NCBI RefSeq assembly: GCF_049537125.1
Contig: NZ_JBMVQY010000001.1
Coordinates: 1,736,001 to 1,800,000 of the forward strand
Direction: 5' to 3'
DNA from: Limisphaera sp026417315
GTDB taxonomy: Bacteria; Verrucomicrobiota; Verrucomicrobiia; Limisphaerales; Limisphaeraceae
DNA: 64,000 bases
Below are positions 16,963 through 25,748 of this stretch, one piece after another (the stretch's first letter is position 1; each line of letters starts with the position of its first letter). Position numbers and translations under genes: made by a program. The notes beneath the pieces are model-generated. The model had not been told where the DNA came from and ran no database searches. It saw only the letters and a program-made list of their open reading frames with translations.

Positions 16963-18024
16963 CTACCAGCGCAGGGAACCTCCGGCCTGATACTCGGTGA
17001 CGCGGGTTTCGAAGAAGTTCTTTTGTTTGCCGACGTCGATGGCCTCGCTCATCCATGGGAAGGGGTTTTTGGAGTGGTAGCGGGCGGTGAGCCCGATGCG
17101 CTCCAGGCGGCGGTCGGCGATGTACTGCACATATTCGCGAAACATCTCTGCCTTGAGGCCCAGAATGCCCCGCGGCAGGCAATCGCGTGCGTAGAGGACC
17201 TCGAGCTCGACGGCCTGTTCGATGAGGGATTGTAACTCCTGCCGGAAGGTCGGTGTCCAGATTTCCGGATTTTCCATGCGGATACCGTTGATCAAATCGA
17301 TGCCGAAGTTGAGGTGGATGGTTTCGTCGCGCAGGATGTACTGGAATTGTTCGCCGATCCCGGTCATTCGTCCCTGGCGGTGAAAGTTGAGGATCATGGC
17401 GAAGCCGCTGTAGAAGAACAGGCCCTCCATGATGACATAGAAGCCGACGAGGTTTTTCACGAATCGTTGCAGGCCCTCGGTGGTCTCGGTGGTAAAGTCG
17501 GGTTGCAAGATGTCCTCGGTGAGGCGCATTTCGAAGAGGTCCTTGTCATGGATGCTGTTGATTTCGTGATACATGTTGAACACCTCCCGGGCGTCGAGGC
17601 CGAGGGACTCGCAGATGTAGTGGAAGGCATGGGTGTGGATGGCCTCTTCGAACGCCTGACGCAGCAGGTACTGGCGAGCCTCCGGGTTGGTGATGTAACG
17701 ATAGATGGCCAGGACGATGTTGTTGCCGACGAGACTTTCCGCGGTGCTGAAGAATCCGAGGTTTCGCAAGATGACCCTGCGCTCGTCGGGGGTTAACTGG
17801 TCGGATTTCCACAGTTCGATGTCCCGCTGCATCGGGATCTCGGTGGGCATCCAGTGGTTGGCGCATCCGTTCAGGTAGTGTTCCCAGGCCCAGTGGTATT
17901 TGATGGGGACCAGCTGGTTGACATCGACGGTTTTGCAATTGACCAGTCGTTTGTGCTCCGGGTTGATGAAGCGTGAGAGATCCCACGGTTTGGGTCGTTC
18001 GGTGGTGACGTTGCAGCAGCTCAT
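16963..18024 (-). CDS. nrdB: Ribonucleotide reductase small subunit, class Ic type
   Basis: A 353-aa R2 subunit that carries the metal cofactor used to start nucleotide reduction by NrdA. Metal ligands are E96 (FFSTAESL), E127 and H130 (FEEAIHTHAF), E200 (VIMEGLF), E234 and H237 (RDETIHL). The position of the radical tyrosine (E. coli Y122) is F134, and the first ligand is Glu rather than Asp. This is the signature of class Ic enzymes, which use a Mn/Fe cofactor without a tyrosyl radical. All these residues sit at the Chlamydia trachomatis numbers plus 7. MSCCNVTTER is taken as the start. It is the last gene of the nrdA-metE-nrdB operon, 31 bp after metE, under the B12 riboswitch. The metal preference is inferred, not shown. 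Confidence 0.96.
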   Translation of the reverse strand: MSCCNVTTERPKPWDLSRFINPEHKRLVNCKTVDVNQLVPIKYHWAWEHYLNGCANHWMPTEIPMQRDIELWKSDQLTPDERRVILRNLGFFSTAESLVGNNIVLAIYRYITNPEARQYLLRQAFEEAIHTHAFHYICESLGLDAREVFNMYHEINSIHDKDLFEMRLTEDILQPDFTTETTEGLQRFVKNLVGFYVIMEGLFFYSGFAMILNFHRQGRMTGIGEQFQYILRDETIHLNFGIDLINGIRMENPEIWTPTFRQELQSLIEQAVELEVLYARDCLPRGILGLKAEMFREYVQYIADRRLERIGLTARYHSKNPFPWMSEAIDVGKQKNFFETRVTEYQAGGSLRW

Positions 18025-18055
18025 GGTTGGTTGCTGAATTGTGTCCGTGGAAGGT

Positions 18056-20338
18056 TCAGGTTTGGGAAAGAGCCAGACGGACGCGTTGTGCGGCTTCTAC
18101 CAGGTTTTTGAGGCCCGCTTCGACTTCCTGTGCGCTTCGGGTTTTGAGACCACAGTCGGGATTGATCCAGAGTCTTTCCGGGGGAATTCGTGTGAGGGCC
18201 AGTTGGATCCGCTCGGTGAGTTCGGCCACGGTGGGGGTGTGGGGGGAATGCACGTCCCACACTCCGGGGCCCAGGGCGAAGTACTGCGCCCAGGAGGGGC
18301 ATACGTCGAGGATTTCCATGCGGGACCGCGCGGCTTCCAGAGAAAGAACGTCGATCTCCATGGCACGCAGAGCGGGTTCGATGGCCCGGAAATCGCAGTA
18401 GCACATGTGGCTGTGGATCTGGGTTTCATCCTTTGCCTGGCAGATGGCCAGCTGGAAGGCACGAGGGGCCCACTCGAGGTAGAGGGCCTGGTCCGGGGCG
18501 GACAGGGGAAGGCCCTCGCGGAGGGCCGGTTCGTCGACCTGGATGATGGAGCAGCCGGAGGCTTCCAGATCCCGGATCTCCTCCCGGATGGCCAGAGCGA
18601 GTTGGTAGGCCACTTGGTCCCGGGGCAGGTCTTCGCGGACAAAGCTCCACTGCAGCAGGGTGATCGGGCCGGTGAGGATGGCCTTGACCGGTCGTTGGGT
18701 GGCGGCCTGGGCGTGCTGCCACCAGGGGACAGTGATGGGGGCCGGGCGGTAAACATCCCCAAAGAGGAGAGGAGGCTTTACACAGCGCGAGCCGTAGCTC
18801 TGCACCCAGCCGTGATCAGTGATCGCAAAACCCGCCAGGTGCTCGGCAAAGTATTCGACCATGTCGTTCCGCTCGAACTCGCCGTGGACGAGCACGTCGA
18901 GGCCGGCGGCCTCCTGGATCCGGATGCACGCGGTGATGCGTTGTTGCAGGAATTGTTGATACTGCTCCGGGCCGAGTCGTCCCTGTTTCCACTGCGCCCG
19001 CATGCGCCGCAGCTCGGCATCCTGTGGGAAGGATCCGATGGTGGTGGTGGGCAGGGGAGGTAACGCGAGGCGCCGCTGGTGGAGCTGGCGCCGGATGTGG
19101 GCGGGTGCGGAGCGACGAGGTTCTTGCTGGGTGGCTGCGGCCACGCGTTTTCGGACCTCGGGGATTTCCCTCGGGTTGGGAGAGGAGGGACCCGGGCCGC
19201 CTGTGTCTGGGGGGGCGGGAGGAGAGGTTTGCAGAGCCGCGGTGGCCAGCAGGTTCAACTCCTCGAGTTTTTCGAGGGCGAAGGCCAGCTCGGCACGCAG
19301 CCATGGGCTTAGACGTGTCTCGAGGCGTGCCGAAAGAGGCACATGCAGCAGGGAGCAGGACGGGGCAATCCAGACCTGTGAGGGGCCGAGCGCGTTGACG
19401 GCGCGTCGGACCAGGGCCCAGGCCCGGTCGAGGCGGCAGCGCCAAGGGTTGCGTCCGTCAATCACGCCGAGCGAAAGGACCCAATGGCGGGGAAGGACCG
19501 GCAGCAGGGCAGCCAGGTCGTGCGGCGCACGCACCAGGTCCAGGTGCAGCCCGTCCACGGCCAACTCCAGCGCGGTGGTCCGGTTGTCGTCGAGGCCGCC
19601 GAAATACGTGGCGACAAGGATGCGAGGGGATTTGGACCAGAGCCGGAGGCGCTCATACGCCCAGATGAGGGCCCGTTGCCACTCCGGGGTTAGGGGGGTG
19701 GACAGAATGGGCTCGTCCAGTTGCACCCAGGTCGCTCCCAGGCTGGCCAGCCGGTCCAGGATTTCTGCGTACACCGGCAGGAGGGCCGGCAGGAGCTTGA
19801 GTTTGTCCATGCGCGGCGTCTCGGCGCGGGCCAGCGCCAGGAAGGTGACGGGGCCCAGCAGAACCGGCAGGGAGCGAAGGCCGAGGGCTGTGGCCTCGGA
19901 GAACTCCCGAAAAGGCTTTTCCGAGCCCAGGCGGAAGCGTTGGCCCTCGCGGACCTCGGGGACCAGGTGATGATAGTTGGTGTCGAACCACTTGGTGAGT
20001 TCGAGCGGAGGGATACCCGGCAGCCCGCGGGCCAGGGCGAAGTACGTGGACAGGGGAGGCTCACCGTCGATTTGGCCGAAGCGTGGCGGGATGCAGCCCA
20101 GCAACACCACGGTGTCCAGCACGTGATCGTAGAGGGAGAAATCGCCCGACGGAATCCAATCGACGCCGGCGCGATGTTGTGCGTGCCAGACCTCGGCGCG
20201 AAGCACGCGCGCTGTTTCGAGCAGTTCTTCGGCGGAACTGCGACCGGCCCAGAAACTTTCGAGGGCGTGTTTTAGTTCCCGGCGAGGTCCGATGCGCGGG
20301 AAACCGAGGTTGTGAACGGCAAGTCGAGACGTGTTCAT
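18056..20338 (-). CDS. metE: Cobalamin-independent methionine synthase MetE
   Basis: A 760-aa enzyme that moves the methyl group of 5-methyltetrahydropteroyl-triglutamate to homocysteine without B12. It has the expected double-barrel layout: an N-terminal half beginning NLGFPRIGPRRELK and a C-terminal catalytic half from about residue 435 (TTTIGSFPQDAELR). Zinc ligands are H644 and C646 (HMCYCDF), E668 (LSLEAARS) and C729 (NPDCGLKTR), each the E. coli number plus 3. That match supports the ATG at 20338; a GTG 27 nt upstream (20365) is also possible. The insert at about residues 385-425 is Pro/Ala-rich. The gene sits between nrdA and nrdB with 58 and 31 bp gaps, so the upstream B12 riboswitch should control it. 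Confidence 0.97.
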   Translation of the reverse strand: MNTSRLAVHNLGFPRIGPRRELKHALESFWAGRSSAEELLETARVLRAEVWHAQHRAGVDWIPSGDFSLYDHVLDTVVLLGCIPPRFGQIDGEPPLSTYFALARGLPGIPPLELTKWFDTNYHHLVPEVREGQRFRLGSEKPFREFSEATALGLRSLPVLLGPVTFLALARAETPRMDKLKLLPALLPVYAEILDRLASLGATWVQLDEPILSTPLTPEWQRALIWAYERLRLWSKSPRILVATYFGGLDDNRTTALELAVDGLHLDLVRAPHDLAALLPVLPRHWVLSLGVIDGRNPWRCRLDRAWALVRRAVNALGPSQVWIAPSCSLLHVPLSARLETRLSPWLRAELAFALEKLEELNLLATAALQTSPPAPPDTGGPGPSSPNPREIPEVRKRVAAATQQEPRRSAPAHIRRQLHQRRLALPPLPTTTIGSFPQDAELRRMRAQWKQGRLGPEQYQQFLQQRITACIRIQEAAGLDVLVHGEFERNDMVEYFAEHLAGFAITDHGWVQSYGSRCVKPPLLFGDVYRPAPITVPWWQHAQAATQRPVKAILTGPITLLQWSFVREDLPRDQVAYQLALAIREEIRDLEASGCSIIQVDEPALREGLPLSAPDQALYLEWAPRAFQLAICQAKDETQIHSHMCYCDFRAIEPALRAMEIDVLSLEAARSRMEILDVCPSWAQYFALGPGVWDVHSPHTPTVAELTERIQLALTRIPPERLWINPDCGLKTRSAQEVEAGLKNLVEAAQRVRLALSQT

Positions 20339-20396
20339 GTGCAGTACGGTATGCGAGAATGCCACGGCGGCCCGGAAGGGCTGTGCGCGTGGGGGA

Positions 20397-23120
20397 TTAT
20401 TGGCAGGCCTCGCATTCGGGGGCGTCCACCGAATCGCCGGGCCGCAGGGAGCAGGCGGTTGCGGGGTCGCGTTGGACGACGATTTCGGCGCTGGGAGAGC
20501 GGTGCTTCATCCAACGGGGCTGAAGCCCGCGGCGATTGATGTCGACGGTTGCGGGCTCGACCCGGGTGGCGGCCCGGGTGTGGAGATAATAAGTGGTTTT
20601 CAGGCCCTTGCGCCAGGCCAGGAGATACATGTGGCTCAGGAGCGCCCCGTCGGGCTGCGCCAGGTAAAGGTTCAGGGACTGGCCCATGTCGATCCACTTT
20701 TGTCTGCGGCTGGCACACTCGATGAGCCAGGCGGGCTCGATCTCGAAGGCGGTGCGGTAGAGTTCCTTGAGCTCGCGGGGAACCCTGGGGAGCGACTGGA
20801 CGGAACCGTCGTGATACTTAAGGTCCTCGATCATCTCCGCGTCCCAAAGGCCGAGGGATTTCAGGTCGCGCACCAGGGCGCGGTTCCATGTCAGGAAATC
20901 GCCGCTCAGGTTGGCACGGACATAGAGGTTTTTGTATGTGGGCTCGATCGAAGGCGACACCCCCACCGGGGTGGCGATGGTGGCGGTGGGTGCGATGGCC
21001 ATGGTGTTGGAATTGCGCAATCCGAAGCGGCGGATGCGTTCACGGAGGGGCTGCCAGTCGAGGGTCGTGCTGCGATCGACCTCGAGCCATCCGCCGCGTT
21101 GTTGTTCCAAGTGGGCGAGGGTATCGACGGGTAGATAACCCTGATCCCACTTGGACCCGCGGAAGGAGGGGTAGGCGCCCCGCTCTTCCGCCAGCTCCGT
21201 GGAGGCCCAGAGGGCGTGGTAGGCGATCCACTCCATGATCCGGTCAGAAAATTCCACCGCCTCAGGACTCGCGTAGGGGATGCGGAGATGATAAAGGGCG
21301 TCCTGAAAGCCCATGAGGCCGAGGCCGACGGGGCGATGGCGCAGGTTGGCCCGTTGAGCCTCGGGAATCGGGTAAAAGTTAAGGTCAATGACATTATCCA
21401 GCATCCGCATGGCGGTACGGATCGTTTGTGCGAGCTGCTGGCGGTCTATGCCGCCGGGGACGAGGTGGGCGGCCAGGTTGATCGAGCCCAGGTTGCAGAC
21501 CGCGGTCTCCTCGGGGGAGGTGTTCAGCAGGATCTCCGTGCAAAGATTGGATCCATGAATCACTCCCACATGGCTTTGTGGATTGCGCACGTTGGAGGGA
21601 TCCTTGAACGTGATCCAGGGATGCCCGGTCTCGAACAACATGGTGAGCATTTTCCGCCACAAGGAGGTGGCATCCACTTGCTTCCAGAGGCTGAGGCGGC
21701 CGGCTCTTGCCTCGCGCTCATAGTGTTCGTAACGCTCCTCAAACGCGCGGCCGTAGAGGTCATGTAAATCCGGAACCTCAGCGGGGTTGAACAGGGTCCA
21801 GGGTCCCCCCTGGAGCACCCGCTTCATGAAAAGATCCGGCACCCAAACGGCCGTGTTCATGTCATGAGTGCGCCGCCGCTCGTCCCCTGTATTTTTGCGC
21901 AGTTCGAGAAACTCCTCGATGTCGAGATGCCAGAGTTCCAGATAGACGCAGACGGCGCCCTTGCGTTTGCCTCCCTGGTTGACGGCAACGGCAACGTCGT
22001 TGACGATTTTCAGGAAGGGGATAACTCCCTGGCTGCGCCCTCCGGTGCCGTGAATGAGGGCGCCGGTGGCGCGCACCGGGGTCCAGTCATTGCCCAGACC
22101 GCCGGCCCACTTGGAAAGTTTGGCATTGTCGGCAATGACCTTGAAGATATGGTCCAGGTCATCTCGGACGGTGCTGAGATAGCACGAGCTGAGCTGGGGA
22201 TGGTTCGTGCCGGCGTTGAAGAGGGTGGGAGTGCTGCAGACATATCGGAAGGTCGACAGCACGTCGTAGAATTCCAGGGCGCGCTGGTCTTTGGAGGGGC
22301 CCTCGCCCAGGGCCAGACCCATCGCGACTCTCATCCAGAGGAATTGCGGCGTCTCGAGGAGTATGTCCCGGTCGCGCAGAAGGTAGCGGTCGTACAGGAG
22401 CTGAAGGCCGGGATAGAGAAATAGCCGGTCGCGGGCGGGTTGCAGCCCGGCTGCCAGTCGAGGGAGGTCGAAGCCGAGCATTTGGGGAGACAGGAGTCCG
22501 GCCTGGACGCCGCGGACCACATAGTCGGGAAACCGGTTACGTTGCCAATCTTCCCAGCTTTGATGCGGGGGAGGTGCACCCAGGGCGGCATGATAGATTC
22601 GCTCGAGGAGCAGGCGTGCCGCTACGTAACTCAGATCGGGCTCCTGCTCGACAAGGCTGCGAGCCGCCAAAAGCATTGCCTTTTGCTCTTCCTCGTGTGT
22701 TGCATCCTCGGGGAGCTGGCGAAGGGTTTCTTCGACGAGGGCGGGAATCCAGGAAGTCAGTCCGAGAGCTTCACAGGCCCGAGCGAGGACATCCTGGAGG
22801 CGCGCTGCTCTTGGAGAGTGGGACTGTCCGACCGGGGCGTTGTGGGTAGTGCCGCCGTTGCCGGAACCTGCGGAGGCGGTGGCGACGGGGAGGCTGCGGA
22901 CCCGGGTGTCCTGACTCGTTTGACAGGCGCAAGGCGAGAGACGGCCGACCGCGTGGGAGGTCTCCTCGTGCGTACAGGGTTTCGCAGCCGGAGTCCTGAT
23001 GGCAGGACCCATGGGCACCGACTCGTCCTGTTGCGTTGTTGGACAGGCCGGGTTGTCAGGAAGGCAGGCCGCGGCATTTACGGAAGCGACCGGACTCGAG
23101 GCGTTTGCGTGATTCGTCAT
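20397..23120 (-). CDS. nrdA: Ribonucleoside-diphosphate reductase, catalytic subunit alpha
   Basis: A 907-aa class I R1 subunit that reduces ribonucleotides to deoxyribonucleotides. Active-site residues seen are C313 (QLSSCYLS) and C542 (TAVCNLGS) as the redox pair, the radical-transfer trio N525-C527-E529 (NLCTEIL), and the C-terminal C903/C906 (CEACQ) that re-reduces the site. The core resembles the Chlamydia-type subunit and its partner NrdB is class Ic. The first 105 or so residues are low-complexity with five cysteines, and I see no ATP-cone, so dATP inhibition at an overall-activity site may be missing. The ATG at 23120 follows GGGAGGA by about 10 nt. It is the first gene after a 173-nt cobalamin aptamer and leads the operon with metE and nrdB. 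Confidence 0.96.
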   Translation of the reverse strand: MTNHANASSPVASVNAAACLPDNPACPTTQQDESVPMGPAIRTPAAKPCTHEETSHAVGRLSPCACQTSQDTRVRSLPVATASAGSGNGGTTHNAPVGQSHSPRAARLQDVLARACEALGLTSWIPALVEETLRQLPEDATHEEEQKAMLLAARSLVEQEPDLSYVAARLLLERIYHAALGAPPPHQSWEDWQRNRFPDYVVRGVQAGLLSPQMLGFDLPRLAAGLQPARDRLFLYPGLQLLYDRYLLRDRDILLETPQFLWMRVAMGLALGEGPSKDQRALEFYDVLSTFRYVCSTPTLFNAGTNHPQLSSCYLSTVRDDLDHIFKVIADNAKLSKWAGGLGNDWTPVRATGALIHGTGGRSQGVIPFLKIVNDVAVAVNQGGKRKGAVCVYLELWHLDIEEFLELRKNTGDERRRTHDMNTAVWVPDLFMKRVLQGGPWTLFNPAEVPDLHDLYGRAFEERYEHYEREARAGRLSLWKQVDATSLWRKMLTMLFETGHPWITFKDPSNVRNPQSHVGVIHGSNLCTEILLNTSPEETAVCNLGSINLAAHLVPGGIDRQQLAQTIRTAMRMLDNVIDLNFYPIPEAQRANLRHRPVGLGLMGFQDALYHLRIPYASPEAVEFSDRIMEWIAYHALWASTELAEERGAYPSFRGSKWDQGYLPVDTLAHLEQQRGGWLEVDRSTTLDWQPLRERIRRFGLRNSNTMAIAPTATIATPVGVSPSIEPTYKNLYVRANLSGDFLTWNRALVRDLKSLGLWDAEMIEDLKYHDGSVQSLPRVPRELKELYRTAFEIEPAWLIECASRRQKWIDMGQSLNLYLAQPDGALLSHMYLLAWRKGLKTTYYLHTRAATRVEPATVDINRRGLQPRWMKHRSPSAEIVVQRDPATACSLRPGDSVDAPECEACQ

Positions 23121-23130
23121 GGGATGATGT

Positions 23131-23156
23131 TCCTCCCGGATTGCTCGCAGGGAGCA
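23131..23156 (-). promoter_or_regulatory. nrdA ribosome-binding site with mutually exclusive pairings
   Basis: On the transcript, GGGAGGA (23137-23131) is the Shine-Dalgarno sequence. The upstream CTCCC (23154-23150) can pair with GGGAG and hide it, or its CTC can take part in a TGCTC-CCTGC-GAGCA hairpin (23156-23142) that leaves it free. This is a plausible translational expression platform for the B12 riboswitch; the coupling to the aptamer is inference. Confidence 0.4.
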
Positions 23157-23303
23157 TAGGAGAGGGACCCTCGGCCATCCCGGGACGGACCGGGTTGGTC
23201 AGGGGAAAACGGGCCTGCGGGAAGAACAAGCTCGTCATTCCCTCATCCAATCGTTATGCGCGATTGTTTGGCCGGGCTGCCACCCGGCAGTCGGCCTGAT
23301 GAG

Positions 23304-23476
23304 CGTGAGTAAGCAGGTCTTCTGGCTCCGGGGTCATCCTACTCCGCCGACCTTCCCATTCCTTTTGGAACAGTGGTCCTTTTGGCGTTTCGTCGCCCGT
23401 TACAGCGGCGCAACCGCGCAGGGCTTTCACCTGCTTCCCTATTCTCCCCGTTGCGGAAACGGGGCACTTACTCACG
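23304..23476 (-). promoter_or_regulatory. Cobalamin (B12) riboswitch aptamer
   Basis: Read on the minus strand, the conserved elements come in order: GGGAAGCAGGTGAAAGCC, then GCGCGGTTGCGCCGCTGTAA, the CCACTGT box, TGGGAAGG, and the B12 box GGAGCCAGAAGACCTGC. The closing stem P1 is a perfect 10-bp pairing of CGTGAGTAAG (23476-23467) with CTTACTCACG (23313-23304). A CTGCC-GGGT-GGCAG hairpin (23290-23277) just after P1 may be the P13 partner of the kissing loop. The aptamer lies in the 5' leader of nrdA, about 180 nt before its ATG. It should bind adenosylcobalamin or a related form and lower expression of nrdA-metE-nrdB when B12 is plentiful. Confidence 0.96.
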
Positions 23477-23483
23477 GCGCACT

Positions 23484-23504
23484 CACACAACGGTTCGTTG
23501 TGTG
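23484..23504. repeat. Perfect palindrome between promoter and B12 aptamer
   Basis: Two 9-bp arms, CACACAACG and CGTTGTGTG, flank a 3-nt centre. It sits at about +17 to +37 of the predicted nrdA transcript, between the start site and the aptamer. It could be an operator for an extra regulator or a stable 5' leader hairpin. It does not match the NrdR box as I know it. Confidence 0.6.
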
Positions 23505-23526
23505 ATGCACTCAAAGAGCACGGTCA

Positions 23527-23555
23527 CTTATAGAGGCATGTGCCCCGTGTGTCAA
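23527..23555 (-). promoter_or_regulatory. Strong sigma70-type promoter of nrdA-metE-nrdB
   Basis: Minus-strand TTGACA (23555-23550), exactly 17 nt, then TATAAG (23532-23527): a full consensus -35 and a five-of-six -10. The predicted start near 23520 places the palindrome and the whole B12 aptamer in the 5' leader. Confidence 0.8.
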
Positions 23556-24757
23556 CTGATCAACGTCGGAGATTTTCACCGGCACCGGGGGGTTGCAAAA
23601 GTCGCGTTTTGCGAACGACTTGCGCAGGGGAGGAAACGTCAAGAGGCACTTTCGCAGAACGTCCGCGGCCCGGCTTTCGTAGTGAGCAGTTCTCGAGAGC
23701 TGCGGTGGGCCGGTGGATCTCACCCAACTCTTTTCGGGGCCGGTGGGATTGGGGGGCTTCCGGGCAGGACAGCGCGCAAGCGGGTCCGAGTTGTCGGACG
23801 TCCCGTTCTCCGAATGTGCGATCCGGCGGCGCGTCCCCTGGGAGACCGGGTGTTGCGTTCCCGCGAGCCCCTCAGGGTCGTTCATCTCCGGGTCAACGCG
23901 GAGCTCCGAGCAACGTGGTGGTGGGCACCCGGTTTGCCCGGGCTCCGGCCCAGCGACATGGACGGAGAGCGGTGCTTTGTCCAACATTTCGTGGTCAAGA
24001 GCCCCGGTGGGTTGCGGGATGTTTGGAACTGCCGTGTCTCCGGGAGATGAGAGGTGAAGGCCACTGCGGCAGCAACGGCCGGTTTGCTTTTGGCCGCTCG
24101 TGACCCTGGAGTTTTGAGTGGAAGCGGCAGACAGCTCCTGCCGTCCGAATCTTTCGCCCTGGCAATGGGCGCGGGAGGGATGCCGGGGTGTGACGTATGA
24201 GGGTTCTAGCGGGGGGGAATGGGCCGGCGGGCCGGCGGGGTCGGTGACGGGAATGTCCATCAGCCTCGCCGGCGTGTCCAAGAGATATGCTCCGTGCACT
24301 GACGGGTCATGGTGTCGCCGATTGCGAGGGCACAAGCGAGCTCGGACGTGGGCGTGCGCAAACAGTTCTCATGGCCGGATGGCGTTGATCGGCCGGGCGA
24401 ACCCGGGCGGCAACCGGTCGCGAGGTGCGGTGCGCTGATGGCTGTTGTCCGAGCGCGAAGGACGTTGCTTTTGCGCAGCTTTGAACTGCCGATGGGGCGC
24501 CGAGGAGGAGGTAGAGATGCCATTCGCGCGGGTTGATGGGGAAGGACCTTCAACACCCGCGTTACGGCAGGCATGGTTGCTCGTGTTGCCGGCAAGCTTC
24601 CGCGTGAAAGGCAGCTGGCGTCATGGTTTCGAGGCACCCAGCTCGCCGGTGTCCGATTGCATGACTCAGGGTGCGGGGTGGCTCGCAGGGGATGGAAACC
24701 AGCCGGGGAAAGGCTTGCATCCCATCTGACGGATGGCTTTGCTGAGCGGCCACGGCC
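23556..24757. other. Gene-free interval between the nrd operon promoter and eamA-type gene
   Basis: About 1.2 kb between divergent transcription units. I see no coding region, RNA or repeat family in it. A short AAGTCG/CGACTT hairpin near 23600-23630 lies just upstream of the nrd promoter. The eamA-type promoter is at the right end. Confidence 0.55.
24715..24743 (+). promoter_or_regulatory. Candidate promoter of the EamA transporter gene
   Basis: TTGCAT (24715-24720), 17 nt, TTTGCT (24738-24743), 14 nt before the ATG. Weak hexamers at good spacing. Confidence 0.3.
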
Positions 24758-25693
24758 ATGCGTCCGGCGCACCTGGTTGTCCTCATCGTGATGAACGCCT
24801 TTTGGGCGGGGACCTACTCTGCCTTCAAGGCGTTGGCGCCGCATCTTGACGCCGGGGGTTTGGCCACGCTGAGGTACAGTTTGGCCGCGTTGCTTCTGGC
24901 CGTGGCATGGCCGTGGTTGGGGGGCACGGCGCCGCGAGGTCGGGATCTGGTCAGGGCCGCGGTGATGGGCGTGATTGTGTTCTGTGCGGCGCCGCGACTG
25001 CAGGTGGCCGGGGTGCAGATGGGCCGGGCCACGGATGCATCCGTGTTGATGGCGTTGGAGCCGTTGGTCACTTCGATTGCCGCGGCGGTGTTTCTGCGGG
25101 AACACATCGGACCGCGGCGCTGGCTGGGCTTTGCGCTGGGCATGCTCGGGGTGGTGGTGATGGCCGAGGTGTGGCGTCCGGACTTTCGCCTCCCGGGGCT
25201 GGCGGCGAATGTGTTGTTCCTCTCCTCGTTCGTGTGCGAGGCGGCCTATTCGGTGATGGGCAAGCCGTTGTTGGGGCGTGTGGGCCTGGCCAAGCTCGTG
25301 GTCGTGGCGTTGGGGGCGGGGAGCCTGGCGAATCTGGTCCTGGACGGCCCGGCGGCGTGGCGTGCGGCGGCGAGCCTGCCGGCCCCGGGATGGTGGCTGC
25401 TGGCATATCTGTCGGTGATCTGCACGGTGATCGGGTACGTGGCGTGGTTTGCGGTGATCCGGGAGTCCGAAGTGAATGTGGCGGTGCTGACGGTGTTTTT
25501 GCAGCCGGTGCTGGGGGTGGGGATTGCCGCCGTGGCGCTGGGCGAGCGTCCACACTGGGGACATCTGTGGGGCAGTGTGGTGATTCTGGCGGGGGTGGCC
25601 GTGGGTTTGTCCCGGCAGATTCGGCTTGTGCGAACCGCCCCGGCGGAGCGGACGGCGGATGGGGCGGCGCCGGCGGAGTCGGTGCGGGAGTGA
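24758..25693 (+). CDS. EamA/DMT-family transporter
   Basis: A 311-aa protein with ten hydrophobic segments in two EamA repeats. The first repeat starts HLVVLIVMNAFWAGTYSAFK, and the second VLFLSSFVCEAAYSVMGKPL. The repeat ends ALEPLVTSIAAAVFLREHI and FLQPVLGVGIAAVALGERP carry the family's conserved Glu-Pro/Gln-Pro and Glu-Arg pattern. Members export or import small metabolites such as amino acids, purines or nucleotide sugars across the inner membrane; the substrate cannot be read from sequence. It stands alone, converging on der with 55 bp between ends. A GCGCGG-TGC-CCGCGC hairpin (25713-25727) sits in that gap. Confidence 0.9.
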   Translation: MRPAHLVVLIVMNAFWAGTYSAFKALAPHLDAGGLATLRYSLAALLLAVAWPWLGGTAPRGRDLVRAAVMGVIVFCAAPRLQVAGVQMGRATDASVLMALEPLVTSIAAAVFLREHIGPRRWLGFALGMLGVVVMAEVWRPDFRLPGLAANVLFLSSFVCEAAYSVMGKPLLGRVGLAKLVVVALGAGSLANLVLDGPAAWRAAASLPAPGWWLLAYLSVICTVIGYVAWFAVIRESEVNVAVLTVFLQPVLGVGIAAVALGERPHWGHLWGSVVILAGVAVGLSRQIRLVRTAPAERTADGAAPAESVRE

Positions 25694-25748
25694 TGCGAGG
25701 TCGGCCGGGGCGGCGCGGTGCCCGCGCTGCGGGAGCTGCGCGTCCGGG

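Noticed and set aside
16963..18024. Ordinary class Ia NrdB
   Set aside because: The radical tyrosine position is Phe and the first metal ligand is Glu.
20336..20365. GTG at 20365 as the metE start
   Set aside because: The ATG at 20338 gives zinc-ligand positions at a constant offset of 3 from E. coli MetE and matches the family N-terminus.
25713..25727. GCGCGG/CCGCGC hairpin between eamA-type and der genes as terminator
   Set aside because: Short stem, no T-tract on either strand; kept only as a note in the gene entry.
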